Source: Porogramme epimiltina (taxonomy: Eukaryota; Basidiomycota; Agaricomycetes; Polyporales; Polyporaceae). From it: a DNA stretch of 64,000 nucleotides. Both the position numbers and the translations under genes were made by a program. Position 1 is the first letter of the stretch. The number at the start of each line of letters is the position of its first letter. Below the pieces are notes generated by a model. The model had not been told where the DNA came from. It made no database searches and worked only from the letters and a program-made list of their open reading frames with translations. This document shows, piece by piece, positions 34,218 through 46,653 of this stretch. The stretch is from positions 1 to 64,000 of the forward strand of contig FTLJ01000428.1 of NCBI GenBank assembly GCA_900155495.1. Reading direction: 5' to 3'.

Positions 34218-37200
34218 CTAGAACCAGGGAACGTATATCTCAGACATCTTCACCAGATTCATCGGGTTCGTAGCGCTAGAGATGAGGGAGTCAACGGACT
34301 GGATAGCAGTGGTGGTGTTGATCGTCTGGGATGGTTGCTGCTGCTGCAAGGCCTGCCCGTCATGTTAGTGTTGACTAAAAATGCCTCGTACGAACCACCG
34401 TACCTGGTCTCGCTCAGCCTTGCATGCCATGACCTCAGCGCGCTTGATGATCGCATCAATATTCGCTGTGACATTCAGACGGAAGCCGGCGTCGACTGGA
34501 GGAACTCGGCCACGGTGGTGTTGATGCAACCACGTCATCATTTCGTCGCGGGCGAACAAGCACAACTGCTGCTCCAGCTCGCACTACACCGGAATGTCAG
34601 AAAGAGTCGACTGACTACGAAAGGAAGACGTTACCTCAGGCTCTGTGAGGCACCGGGCGATGGCCATGATGCCACTTGCAAGAACCCCCTCAGTCAGAAT
34701 GGGGCCAAGCAAATGCTGGAAGTTGGGCGTAAGACGGAATGGCACGGCGTCTGGCGAGGCGAACATCGGGTTGGCAGCGGTGCTCCCTAGTGATAATTTG
34801 TGTTAGAGGTGTGAAGCGCTTGTCGTGTTAAAAGGAGCTACCTGGTAAAACCTCACTCATCGCGATCTGACCTGTCGCCCGGGACCAGTGGAAGCGTGAA
34901 GGAAGACGACTCCCCAAGCAGATGAAGTATGTCATAAAGCTTGTTGCTGCGAGTTGCAATGCGAACTCTTTGCGCATGCGCCACATCTCATTGGGGGTGC
35001 TCATCGTGCGCATTACGAACTATTCAGTGTCAATAGCGTCTTAGCGACAGACCTAGGCAACGACTTACGCGAGTGAGAACATCTTCTGGGACAACTTTCG
35101 CCATGACGTCGTCCATCAGATCTTTCTTGAGACTGTAGTATTCCCCCTTGTTGGGCTAGAGAAGTGTGAGCGACGTTTACTTGGTCCAGTATGGCGCACT
35201 TACACCACGGCCGTTACGCTGCTTGAACTCTCGCAGCGTAGCCTTGACCTTCTCGCCAGTCATGAGTGTAGGTTCTTCTCGAGTCATGCCCATCTCCTCG
35301 CAGTGCAAGTCGTAGACATCTCCCAGGGTGATGTAAGAAGCGTCATTCTGGAAAAGTCTCAGGTTGGGAGCACAGGACACTGCCGCGGGAAAGTGGAAAT
35401 GGAGATTGCGCTTTCGCGTTTCCTTCTTGCGGTTCAGTGTACTAGAGATGCCTCAGTTGTGCCTCCATATCTAGGAGTTTCTACTACGTACCCGTTGAGT
35501 GTACGGAAGATTTGAGCGGTCCTATCTTCTCGTCGACAATGACGACCGGAAGGCAGCTGCACGGCGAAAGATGTGGTTGATCCATCATGGCCCTTCATCG
35601 TCAAGCGTCTCCAACAGTAGCCGTGAGAACGACAGTTCTCGTACTTCGGACCAAACCGACGTATGCGTAAGAAGTTCTGGTTGTTGTCTTTGTCCTATAG
35701 ATCGTAAAATAAGTAACAAATAGGGAAGTCATTAGCCGAATTTACCTCAGTATACTGCCCGGGAACCTCGACTTCGTCGAACTTGGTGTACTGGAATTCA
35801 ATCAAGTAGTGGCTGAGATTGTCGAGAGACTGCACTCGTGGTCGAGCATCCAACAAACGCTCATACTTGTCTCGCCATTGCTGGAGTTTCTTGATGTAGT
35901 CGGTCAGACTCGGCTTGCTCTTGATGAAGTCCTCTTCGTACTCCTTCTGCTCGGGAAATCAATACACGGACAACGTTCAGAGGACGGACGGGGACATACG
36001 CGAGCATTTCCGTTCAGGTTGATCGCCAGACGAATAAGAGTATTGATAGTCTGTGGCGATAGAGAACCGTCATCCTCACCAGGCATCCGAACGATATAAT
36101 GCTAACAGATAATCAGTTTACTTGGAGAGGACGCCGCAACAAGGTTGGGGTATTACCTGCATGGCATCGGCGAGCAGCATACATATGAGACGGTAGATCT
36201 CTTCCTCGGACGAGGCTTTGAAGCGTTGGGCGATCTGTTCAACGACGGTCTCCAAAGTGAGGATGAGGAGAGGGAAAGCTGTCTTCAAGATCTGAACGAT
36301 CTCGTCGATACAGTCCCAGGATTGACGTAAGGACTGAGGGATTGCTAGCTCAGGGACTCGTTGAGCACTCGCATCCTTGTTCGGAGAGGATTGCGTCGCA
36401 GCATTGTTATCATCAGCCTTGTTACTCCCTACAAACAAGTGAATATAAGTAAATGAGGTGCAGGAGAAACGACCTACCATCGGCCACGTTCGCCTTCGCC
36501 GCCGCCGCGGCTTGAGCTTGAGCTTGAGCCTGTGCTTGCCGCCGGACCGTGTTCATATCCTCCTTCGTCGTGCGTAGAGGGAAGAAGAGTGCCTGGAGGG
36601 CTGTAAGTTCATGTAAAGCACTGATTGGGACCACCCACCTGTGGGTAAAGCTTGGCTAGATTCAAAAGAATATAACGCGCTTGTTTGATCTCCCGCTGCG
36701 AGACGGATAGCAACAATTGCGGGATCAGGGTGATCCAGTACCAATACGCAGCATCGCCCTTGTACTTGTCGAACGCTTGGGATATAGCGAGGGAAGCGTC
36801 ATCAACACTGAGGAGCCACAGAACACGGGTGAGGAGGGGGCGACTCTTTCGGTTCTTGTAAAGCCCCGCAGCTTGCAGGTAGCAGCTAACAGCGTTGGAA
36901 GCGTACGACATTTCGGCGGGCGTCTCCTTGAACATCTTGTCGTTGAACTTGCCCCAAGCTGCCCATGCCTTGGCCTGGAGCATGTCCATTTGAACGGCAT
37001 TCCCGAAGGCTTGGTTGGCCTCGTCGTTGCGCCCGAGCCTTGCGTAAAACATACCCTTCAACGTGAAGAACTCCGCCTTTTGGCCATTAGAGAAGTACAT
37101 CAGGTTGGTGTTGTTGATGACCTCCAGGCCAGCTTGAAGATCACCGGGTTTCTGGTAGTGGCAGCGAGCCTGCTCCCTAAGCTTGAGGAAAGCCTCGGAG

Positions 37201-40200
37201 ATCTCGATGTTGGGAAGGGTATAGATACGGTTGAGGAAAGTGAAGCAGACGTCCAGGAGTTCGTGCTTTCGAGCGACGTGAGCGAATCGATTGATGATCC
37301 AAGCTGTTTCGTGGAAACCTCGGTATCCGAAGGTGTTCGTGCTGCCGGTGGCGGCGCTCCCCTGGTTGGCCGGCGTGATGAGGGGAAGATAAGTCTTGTT
37401 GATCGCGTTGAAGACATTTTGCCTCCATGCTACCAGGTCGCTCCAGATGGTGATATCGTCGTATACGTTCGGCAAACGTTCCCGCCATGCTTGTAGAATC
37501 ATCTTAAGATCAGACGATTTCTTCTCCAAATTCTGCGCATTCGTTGAGGCGAGAGACCCAAAGATCTGGACGGCTTCCTGTAATTCGATGAACTGCTGGA
37601 AGTGTTGAAGCAACGGAATATGTGCCGATGAGAACTGGTTAGGGAGAGTGACCCATCTCCGAAGTGAGATCTGAATAGCGTTGTCGAGGATACTGGCGAA
37701 CTCGACGTTCTTGTCCAAGGCCGCAGGATTCTTCAGTAGCGCTAGGAAAGCTTCGTACATGCGACGTCTCGGAGTGGGTACGTCCCGGATTTGACTGACA
37801 AGAGTCTCCATTTCGGACCGCTGTTCAATCCAATCCTTGATGCGCCAAGCGCTCTCCAACTGCAGGTCGGTGTTGCCCTCCGATTTGCCTAACTCGAAGA
37901 GGATGTCCCATTGTTGAAGCTTCTCCGCTGACAGGATCCAATGGTCTTCCCAGAGGCAAAACTCAGCCTCCGAGAACGGGAGGATCCCTGCGCGAGCACG
38001 ACTCTGTGCCGACTCGTACATGATCGATGCCTGCTCCCACATGCCAGCTTGCTCGAACGAGATACCAGCGTTGGTGTCGGCATACAGCGACCGACGGCGC
38101 CATACCCCGTAGAATACGTCTTCCTCGGAAAGCTCCGCGTAGAGCTCAGCGAGTGCGTCATAGACTGTGTCACGGACCACATGCTCGTCCTCACGAACGC
38201 AATTGAGGGATCCTTCTAGGATCTCTGCAACGATGTGCCAGGCGCCGTAAGTCTTCGCCAAGTATTTGACGAGATGGGGAGGGAGCACCATGGGCGCAGA
38301 GCAGGCGCGGATACCGGCGAGGAGGGTAATGATAACGTTGGGCCTAGCTTCCGCCTGTCGGATATGGTACTCTTTGCTGAGCAAGTTGATCATGTGGTTT
38401 CCGACGTCGGTTTGCTCCCTTCGTGAAAGGCAGGACCACGCCGCGGGGAAGACGGACACCCAGAGATCGTGGGCGACCTGGCGGTCCACGTAGAGTAGGC
38501 GCTGCATGGGCTTGATGAACGCAGAAGTTCTCGCTAGGGGGAAGGGGGGTTGAGGCCATGACGAATCGAAAGTTCCCCTGCGGTCGGGTGAGATGCCTAG
38601 ATCGCCTTCTACAGAGCCAAGAAGGAGGTGTAGTGCTAAGAACATCCAATTTTGGTCCGCGAGGGGTTCCCAGCTTTGACTACCGCATATGAACAAAAGT
38701 CGACTGATGAGGGAACGGGGGGTGTTGTTGTCGAGTAACTCAATGAAGCGCTCGCGGATCGCGAGATCCGCAGCACGGCATCCGAGAAGGAAAGGCTGCT
38801 CGAGGCGAGTAGTGAGCTCGCTGCGACGAAGAGTCGGATCCGTGTATATGTCGTAGATGAGCTCGAGGTAATTGTTGAACAAGATTTCGCCGCGGTCGCT
38901 ACGGTTCTCGAACGATATCATCTTCTGCAACAAACTGGCCTTTTCCTTCATGGTGGGGTATGCATCGCGCTTATTCATCACCCAATCCTTCGCGATCTCC
39001 AGGAGGTACTTGCAGAGAGGGATACTCTTGGATTTGTCAACAAGGACTACCAAAGTGCTGAGTAGCCATTTCCTTTGTTCGCCAAGGTGCGCCACAGCGA
39101 TGTGACACACCTCGAGGATGCCCTGTAGGAGACGGACAAGGCCCTCGAACGTACCGCCGGGCACTCCCGGAGACTGATGGATGTGGTCCTTCACCAACTT
39201 GCTGAGGAGCTTCATAAGCTGGGAGCAAAAGGGCTCGATGCGTTCCGGGGAAACCTGCACAATGGTTTTCAGGACAAGGACACACCCACGCAAGGCTCCG
39301 ATCCGTAAATTCTCCGCCGACCGAAGGAGCTCGACGATGGAGGTGTGGATGGCGACATGGAATTCCGAGATTTCGCTTTGGGGCTGTTGATCATCCTCCT
39401 TCGGAAGCGGGAATAGGCGAAGTAGCCGATCGACAACGGGGTAAAGGCAGTCTTGCAGGACCTGCTCCTCGCTGAACATTCCCTTGCGCACCAATTTCAT
39501 CAAGATCGGGGCGTTCGTTTGGTACCAAGCATCGTCCCGCTCAGCTGAGACAGTCTGCAGCACTTTGGCGTTGCTGACAGCCAGCATTTTCTGCGTGTCG
39601 TCTGCTAATTCGTTCTAGGAGCTTGTCAGTACACCGATGGACTCGGACGACTCTCACACTGACCTGCTCCAAGGCGCGAGAGAAGAAGTTGAGCTTAACG
39701 TTGACATCACTCCAGCCACCAGGCGCAACCAGGATCTTTAGAAGTGTGAGTGCACGGGGAACGATTTGAGGCCTTGACTGTGCATCTTGGGGTGCGGTGG
39801 CCAAACGGATCAAGTAGCTGACCATGCTCTCGCGCAAGCTCAGGGGAGTAGACCACCCATCGGACGCCATCGTACCCGACGTTCCGCCAGTCGTCGTCGC
39901 TGGCGATCCCTTCTGCTCCCAATCGAAAATGACCTGGATGATGTCAATAGAAAGGCCTCTTGACTCGAGGTTAGAGGTGGCGGTAAGACCGAGTTTGGAC
40001 AGGTGGTTAACGATGTGGGGAATGAAGAGCGCGCGGACTGGGTAGAAGAGAGTCGGATGCGACACGATGAGGTAGTAAACGAGGTTAGTCTGGTTGGAAT
40101 TGACGCCGTCTTCCGCGAGGAGACGTCTCGTAGATCGCGCCCATTGTGGATACCCAGCCTCAGCGATCTGCATGTGCGGTCGGGAGAGGATAGGGGCGAG

Positions 40201-43200
40201 GATGTCGAGGGCCTGTCGGATGAGCACCTTACACTCGACACTGGGGAGCTTCAGGAGACCGGCCCATAGCGAGAGCACGAACTTGGCTGGCCCTTCGATG
40301 ACGTCGAAGAAGCGAGCGGCGAGTACGTACGCTGTGCACTTGACGAGCGAGTCCTCGCTAGAGATGAATACCCATGCACACTTGATGATGTCCTTCTTCA
40401 CCTCTTGGAGGAGCTCGTGGTAGTGTTGGACCATCACCGTCGCCAGGCGAAGGAGTTCGATCTTGAACGTGTCATCAGCATCCGGGAAAGTACTCGTCAT
40501 GCTCTCCGCCGAGGACATAGGCTGGAACATGAGCTTGTGCATCCGGAGGACCATGTCGTTGTCCAACAAGCCGGTCTTGTCGCTAGAATGTGTGGCGTGC
40601 ATGAGGAGCGTGGGGGTAACGACGTATTGAAGGAACAGCGCCTTCTGGGCCGTCGAGTGCGACGAGTCCTCGAACCAAACCAGGAAACGGGTGAGAACGT
40701 TGCGCCGGAAGGCGAGGTCCTTGCTGAGCGCAACGTGTCGGTACAAGAACTGAATGACACCGACCCCGTCTAGAGGCTGCCGGCGGATGAACACGTTCAC
40801 GAGCTCGAACAGTATGTCAATACGGGGGGATTGTTCCAACGCCTGCTTGAAGATGGAGAGCATAAGCGTGCACTTCTGTAGGAGTTCTGCTGATGGGATC
40901 TGTGTGGAATCGTGGCTGAGATCTGCTTTCCACAGCACCACGACGGCATCGACGGCGTGTTTGTTCTCGAGAACCCATCCCGGGACGAGCTCAGCCAGGT
41001 CCGAGCAAAGCAAAAGTCCAGGCATAACGAGGGCGGGATCCCTGCCGTCGAGGCACTTCGACACGAGTAAGGCAGATCTCGCGTTCAGCTCACGCAACAG
41101 GCTCGGGGCAAGTTTGGCGCGCAAAATGCTTCTGAGGGTGCGGATCTGCATCGGGAAAGCTAGGTGCCGCATGAAATACTCCATCGCATCGGAGGGGTAG
41201 CGGTCCAGGTACTTTGCCAACGGTGCGGAGAAGGGGCTCTCTCCAGAGAAGTGTAAGGCCGACTCCGTTTGCACGATGGCGTTCACGAGATTCTCGAGGA
41301 AGATATTGGCAGCGGATGGAAGCAGGTGGAAGATGTTGGCCAGGCAGACGAGTTTTTTGATTCCATCGTTCTCCATGAGTGGGAGCCTCGACGACGCTTG
41401 CAACATCTGAGGGTCGGCGACGATGCGGAAGTGGTCCAGAAGCTTGTGGCCGATCTCGACCTTGAAGTAGTTCGTCAGCAGTTCCAGTAGCCTAGCCAAT
41501 CCTTCGAGGCCAGGAATAGAGAGGCGCTTGGGATCCGCGAGATTCATGAGGATCGGACGGAGACCGGTCTGCAGGAGCTCCTTGGGGAGCCTCGATTGAT
41601 GGGTCAAGACCATCCTGAGGCCTTCGTGCGCGACGTCTTTCACTTCTGGGATCGGGGAGTAGAGCGACTTGAAATACACGCTGGTCACCCTGGAAAAGAT
41701 GGTCAGCGTAGGGACTTATATATTATGTTATATCCATCTCACCTCTGGCGGGTCTGGGCCTGCTTCGAGAAGAAATCCGTCATAGGCATGGACGCAGTCA
41801 ACAGCTTGATACAGGCGACACGGAGCTTGGTGATCTCCAGGGAACTCCGGCGAGGATTATTGTGACCCATCAACGCCATGTCGTCAGCGTCGGCCAACGC
41901 AAGCGCTTCGTGGAGAAGGCGGAGCAGCTCTTCATTCAATTCCGGGAGAGGAGGCTGCAAGCTGATGCAGTAGCGGATCCCTTCAATCATACCAATCTGA
42001 AGGGGGAAGGGGAGGGCTCGGAGGGGTTTCGTGTAGATGGACGCGAGCATCCTATCACGGTGGGGCATGAGTAGGTCGACGATAGCCTTGCCGCTGAGCT
42101 CTGCGAGCAAAGAGATACAGCCCTGTGCTGCCTGCCTCACGATGGGGTTGGGAGAAGAGAGCTCCGCGAAGAAAAGTCCGGCGACGTGGGAGATCTTGTT
42201 CTCCCGGATCTGTTCGCTTTCATTGGCTGGGGGGTCCACGGTACTAACCCGGAGGACACGGTGGAGAACGTCGACAACGGAGTCGGCGTCATGAGACATG
42301 TCGTGGGGCATATCCTTGAGAACGTGGAGGAGCATGCGGACTAGATCCACTTCGCGCTCGTTGACCCAGCGTACACCAAGGTCAGGTATGGCCGTCATCA
42401 CCTTGATGCCTCCACAACCTGCGCTTCGGCGCACCCATGGTTCTTCGAGGCAGAGAGAGAGGAACCGATTAGCCACCTGATGCAAGGTAGCGAACACATC
42501 GTTGATGGCGACTTCGGATGCGGCCGCCATCGTAACAAGTTCGCAGATGGAGGCGTTGACTAGCTCTAGAGCGCGCTTAGCCTCCTCTGCCTTGTCGCGG
42601 GCCAAGCCATACTGCAGGGCGTCCAGGTAGCACGAGAACACCGAGCTTGGGTAGCGGCGAGCTGAGGAATCTTTGACGGAGTATCGGCGGACCTCTGATG
42701 AAAATAAGAAGCGTGACACCTCCGTCAGCATCTTCTCTGCCTTCTCTTGGACTTCCGACATGTGGATCGCATTGTATAAGCTCTCCAAGCACTTCACGAA
42801 GAGCTCTTCGCGCTCGCGCCCCCTGACTCCCTGATTTATTCATGATAAGCGGGTGGTAAAGGAATATGGGTAGCGACATACCTCGTAGAGGACCAAGATC
42901 AAGCACTGTTCGAGGTAGTTGTAAGCATGAATGCGTTGCTGAGGGGCAAGCTTGGAATTGCTGAAAATCTCTGCCGAGACATTGGCGACCGGCGACAGTT
43001 CGATATTGCCTACTTGTGGTCCAAACGAAAAACGGGCCTTGACGGGTTCGATGTACTGGTTGTAATTGAATAACGGATCCTTCTCCAAGAGCCTACGATT
43101 CCGCCCGCCAAGCTTCCCGAGAATACGAATGGCGACGGTGGCCTGCTGATGATTAGCCGGCAAAGGCTTGAGGAGTGCATGAAGAGCGTCCATGAGATCC

Positions 43201-45756
43201 CTGAGGACCGTGTTCAGGGTGGGATCGAGGAAGTCCGAGGTGAGATTATCGATACACAATTCGAGGGTTCGAAGCCCCTGGTTGATAAGCTCAGGAGTGC
43301 CCTTCAGCGACAGAACGAGAGGTTCCATCAGGTATGAAAGGTATGGAAGGAGGTGCGTGAGGCGAAGGGGCACGGTGAGGGAAAGCTCTGCGATCATGTC
43401 ACGAGTCTGGCCTTCCGCGGTGTGGAGCTGCCGGGTGAGGCATTCGAGCATATCAGGAAGCAGGGGGAGAACCTCCTTATACAACAGCTCGAAACGGCCT
43501 CCTCCGGCACCAATGGCGCGGAACAGGTTCCGCAGGAGGTGGAAGTAGTTCGTGGGTTTCGATGCCTTGGCCGCCAAGGGGAAACAATCCATGATGAGTT
43601 TGCCCAAATGAGAGGCAAGGATGGACTCGTTGAGCGTGGGGAAATTGGCGACAGCTTGGAACGACAGCTTGAACATCCGGATGGCTACAGCAGCGGCGTG
43701 GTCGTCGTACTGTCCGAGCTCTGGGAGACGGTCGATGAGGTATCTGAGGACAATGGCGACGATCGTAGGAGAAGTCTGCTCTCTTGAGAAGAGGAGGATG
43801 GCTAGATGGATGAGGACGGGCCGCTTCTCTGCAGAAGTGAAGTAAAAGCCGATCTTCTGAGTCCATACCTCCTGGAAGACATGGAGGTTGATTTCCGTCA
43901 TGGCCAGCGCGAATCGATCCAATGCGTCTTGGGCCTCCCTCATATCCGCATCGAAAAAGGCCATCGACCGGATGCAGCCGTCGAACATCCGGGCGATAAG
44001 CGTGCCATCAGGGATGGGGGCGTCGCATTTCTTGAGTGCGACCACAAGGTTGTGGAACCCATGGAAAAGTGTGCGGATGAGATTGCGGTATTCTAAAAAC
44101 TTTGTGAGCGCAAATAGAGAAGTGACGGAAACACAACACACCTGCCATGCTCTCTTCAGGCTTCTCTGTAGCATAACACGGCCCAAGGAGCGGTCGCGAT
44201 TTCTCGATGAGTGCGAAGTCATGGAAATCATTTTCTGCATCCTTATCCTTGCCCCCTCTGTTGATTTTCTCGATTTGGACTGACACGAGAGAGTCAACCT
44301 TGTCGACACACGCTTCCAACAGCGTGTTCAGCACTCGGGCAGCATTCTGGTGGGTGTCTTTCCCAACTTCCACCTCGATGAGGTTGAAGATCATTTTCGC
44401 GGAAAGAACGTGGGCATGAGTAGATAGGAACGGGTTATGGAGGTGTCGCATGTAGACGGCAAAGACTCTGGAGATGTTGGCTGGAGTAAGGTCAGCCCGG
44501 AGGTGGTGGAGGAGATCTGCAACAGCGCTGAACAGCGTTGCCCTAGTGGCGGTTCATTAGCGACTAGGACCTAGCGGTCAAAACTATCCACGTACCGGTA
44601 GATTTCCTGACTCCCCACTGACGTTCCAAGGAGCACTCGCTCATCAAGGAGTTTGTCGATGTGGGGAAGAAGGGCTCGCTTGTGGTTGGTGCTAGCCAAA
44701 TGCTTCAGAATGGGCATTAGTTCCTGTTTTCAGATACGTCAGCATACAGAGAACGTGTTCGTCCACAGAAGCACAACCTTGCGGGCGGTGATAGCCATGG
44801 CAGGGCAATCCTGGAATAGCCTAAGGAGCGCAAGCGCGAGTTTCTCTCCTTCTGTGTCGTTGACTTCCGGAATCGCTCTGGTGAGGTACAAGGAGGACTG
44901 GATGACCCTCACTTGCGAAATAATGTAGTCGGTGTAGAGCTGTGTATTCTTGATGGTCGGTGACATTCCCGCCCATACGTTGCCCATTGCCTCATAGTCC
45001 TCCCGAGCCTTCTGCTGCGCAGGGGGTTGTAGTTCACTGTACTCAAGGAGACGAGGCATGAGGGTATTGATGTGAGCGGCGACAGCATTGCGATTGATTT
45101 GCAAGAATGCAACCAAGACAGCGTTGATCTCCGAAAGAACTTTGAAACTACGGATGGCTTGGAGAGAAACCGACGAATCCAACTCCGGAGACTGTTCTGA
45201 GAATACCTCGACGAGAACGGTCTTGAGGTTCTCCAGTAGCTGACCGAATATCGCCATGAACTCGGTGAAGACTTCTTCGTTGAAGAACCTTGTTCCACGC
45301 ATAATGTCGTTCATCATCTTGCAGCAAGTAGTGCCCATTTCCTCGTTGTCGTGACGAAGAAGGTGAAGTACTCCGGAAAAGAGAGGAAGTACTTGAGGCC
45401 GGACTACCTCAATGTACGGGATGCGGTGAAGGATTTCCAAGAGACTGCGCCTGAATTGAAACTCGAGGCTATCCTTTTGAAAGGATGGTTCTCCAGAACG
45501 AAGGATGTCGAGGAGAACGGGAATCATATGGGGTAGAACGCGTGCTTCAGCTTCCCTGTTGACGGTGTCTATCATCTCCCGAAGCTCGCATGCAACGGTG
45601 TATTTTGTTTTGAGGTCTACATGGTTATGGTTATGTAGAAAGTTAATTAAAGAGAAGACCCATGCAAGTGGTCAACGCGCCTATGCCGGGGTCCGCAACT
45701 CGAGCGGCGCGCATCTCGAGGTCCGCGGCCGTGTGGAGGGGAGGTGGATTATCCAT
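34218..45756 (-). CDS. TRA1: TRA1/TRRAP, PIKK-family pseudokinase of SAGA and NuA4
   Basis: Nineteen exons, 3534 residues: 45756-45687, 45616-44778, 44723-44596, 44542-44142, 44092-42882, 42830-41743, 41689-39664, 39614-36639, 36592-36478, 36428-36157, 36101-36000, 35949-35746, 35694-35492, 35441-35204, 35155-35069, 35019-34842, 34786-34635, 34583-34404, 34352-34218. Tra1 is the activator-docking scaffold of histone acetyltransferase complexes. Most of it is HEAT/TPR helices and a FAT domain ([37 protein letters not shown]). The PI3K-like domain starts around [16 protein letters not shown] and [15 protein letters not shown]. The FATC end [13 protein letters not shown] is diagnostic. The usual kinase HRD- and DFG-type catalytic loops are not seen, as expected for Tra1. 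Exon 1 ([17 protein letters not shown]...) precedes an apparent GC-AG intron. The large C-terminal half carries many short exons. Confidence 0.95.
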
Positions 45757-46653
45757 GGCAGGCTAGCAGCATAGAAAGCAAGAGCAAATGCAAAGTACAG
45801 GAGAAGAGAGCAGATCCACAGACGAAAGCGAGGGGGGGGAGGAAAGCAGAGCGACGGTGGCTGAAGTGCCCGCGGGGGACGCGGGGGGATGGACGAGGGC
45901 CACAATGGACACCGCGAATGAGCGTTCCATGCACATCTCACGTGATCATGGTCACACATGTGACACCAACATCCTTGGACCGGAAGTCCGGGGCGCTCGG
46001 GGTCGCACCTCGAGCGCTTGATCTAGACGACAGCCCATCCCAACGGGGATTGTTCTTCGCGTCCGAGGAAAAGCAGGATCAAGGCTTTCTGGATCGACGG
46101 CTGGAGAAGCTCTAAAGTCCGCGGGAGACATAGAACCAAGCAAAGCCTCATTCTCCGACACGGGTCCGCCAGGCAGATCCGACACTGAGCATTTGTCATG
46201 TACCTCCCGGCATCTCATTCTCGGATTCTATTCCAGACCTCCTATGTCTCAAGGACATTACGTCGTTGGCGGAGCGGTAGAAGCCTCGGGGAGGTCTTCA
46301 AGCTGTCGCCTTTCTCAATCGAGGCTCGGGCTCCGAAGCTCGGACTGCGAACGCCCCAGGTACTGCGCCTTGCCCCTGCACCGGAAGGCCCCATCAATTG
46401 CCCGGGTTTCATCGCCAATGACTCTGATCTGATTCTGAATGGCGACCGAGGATCCCTTTGAATGCCCTCTCTGACAGAATATGTTTTATTCTTGACGACC
46501 TCTTTGGTTCCGTGACTTTCCTCCCTCCCTCTCCTTCACGTCCATTCGTTCATCGTCGAGCTGGTCTCTCGCGTGTACAGCTGGGCTGTCCCGACCTCAC
46601 TTCCGGCTGGACCCTTATGCTGTGTCAAGAGGACCTTTGCAGAGGAGTGACGA
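45757..46653. other. Divergent intergenic region, TRA1 (-) and orphan membrane protein (+)
   Basis: About 0.9 kb without a supportable gene. The first part (45760-45900) is A/G-rich, and the last 150 bp before 46654 are C/T-rich, as expected before a start site. Open frames at 46190-46460 have no motifs. Confidence 0.5.

Noticed and set aside
34056..34790. 244-codon + strand ORF after the bromodomain gene
   Set aside because: It is antisense to the TRA1 PI3K/FATC exons, which end with the diagnostic YVPWF.
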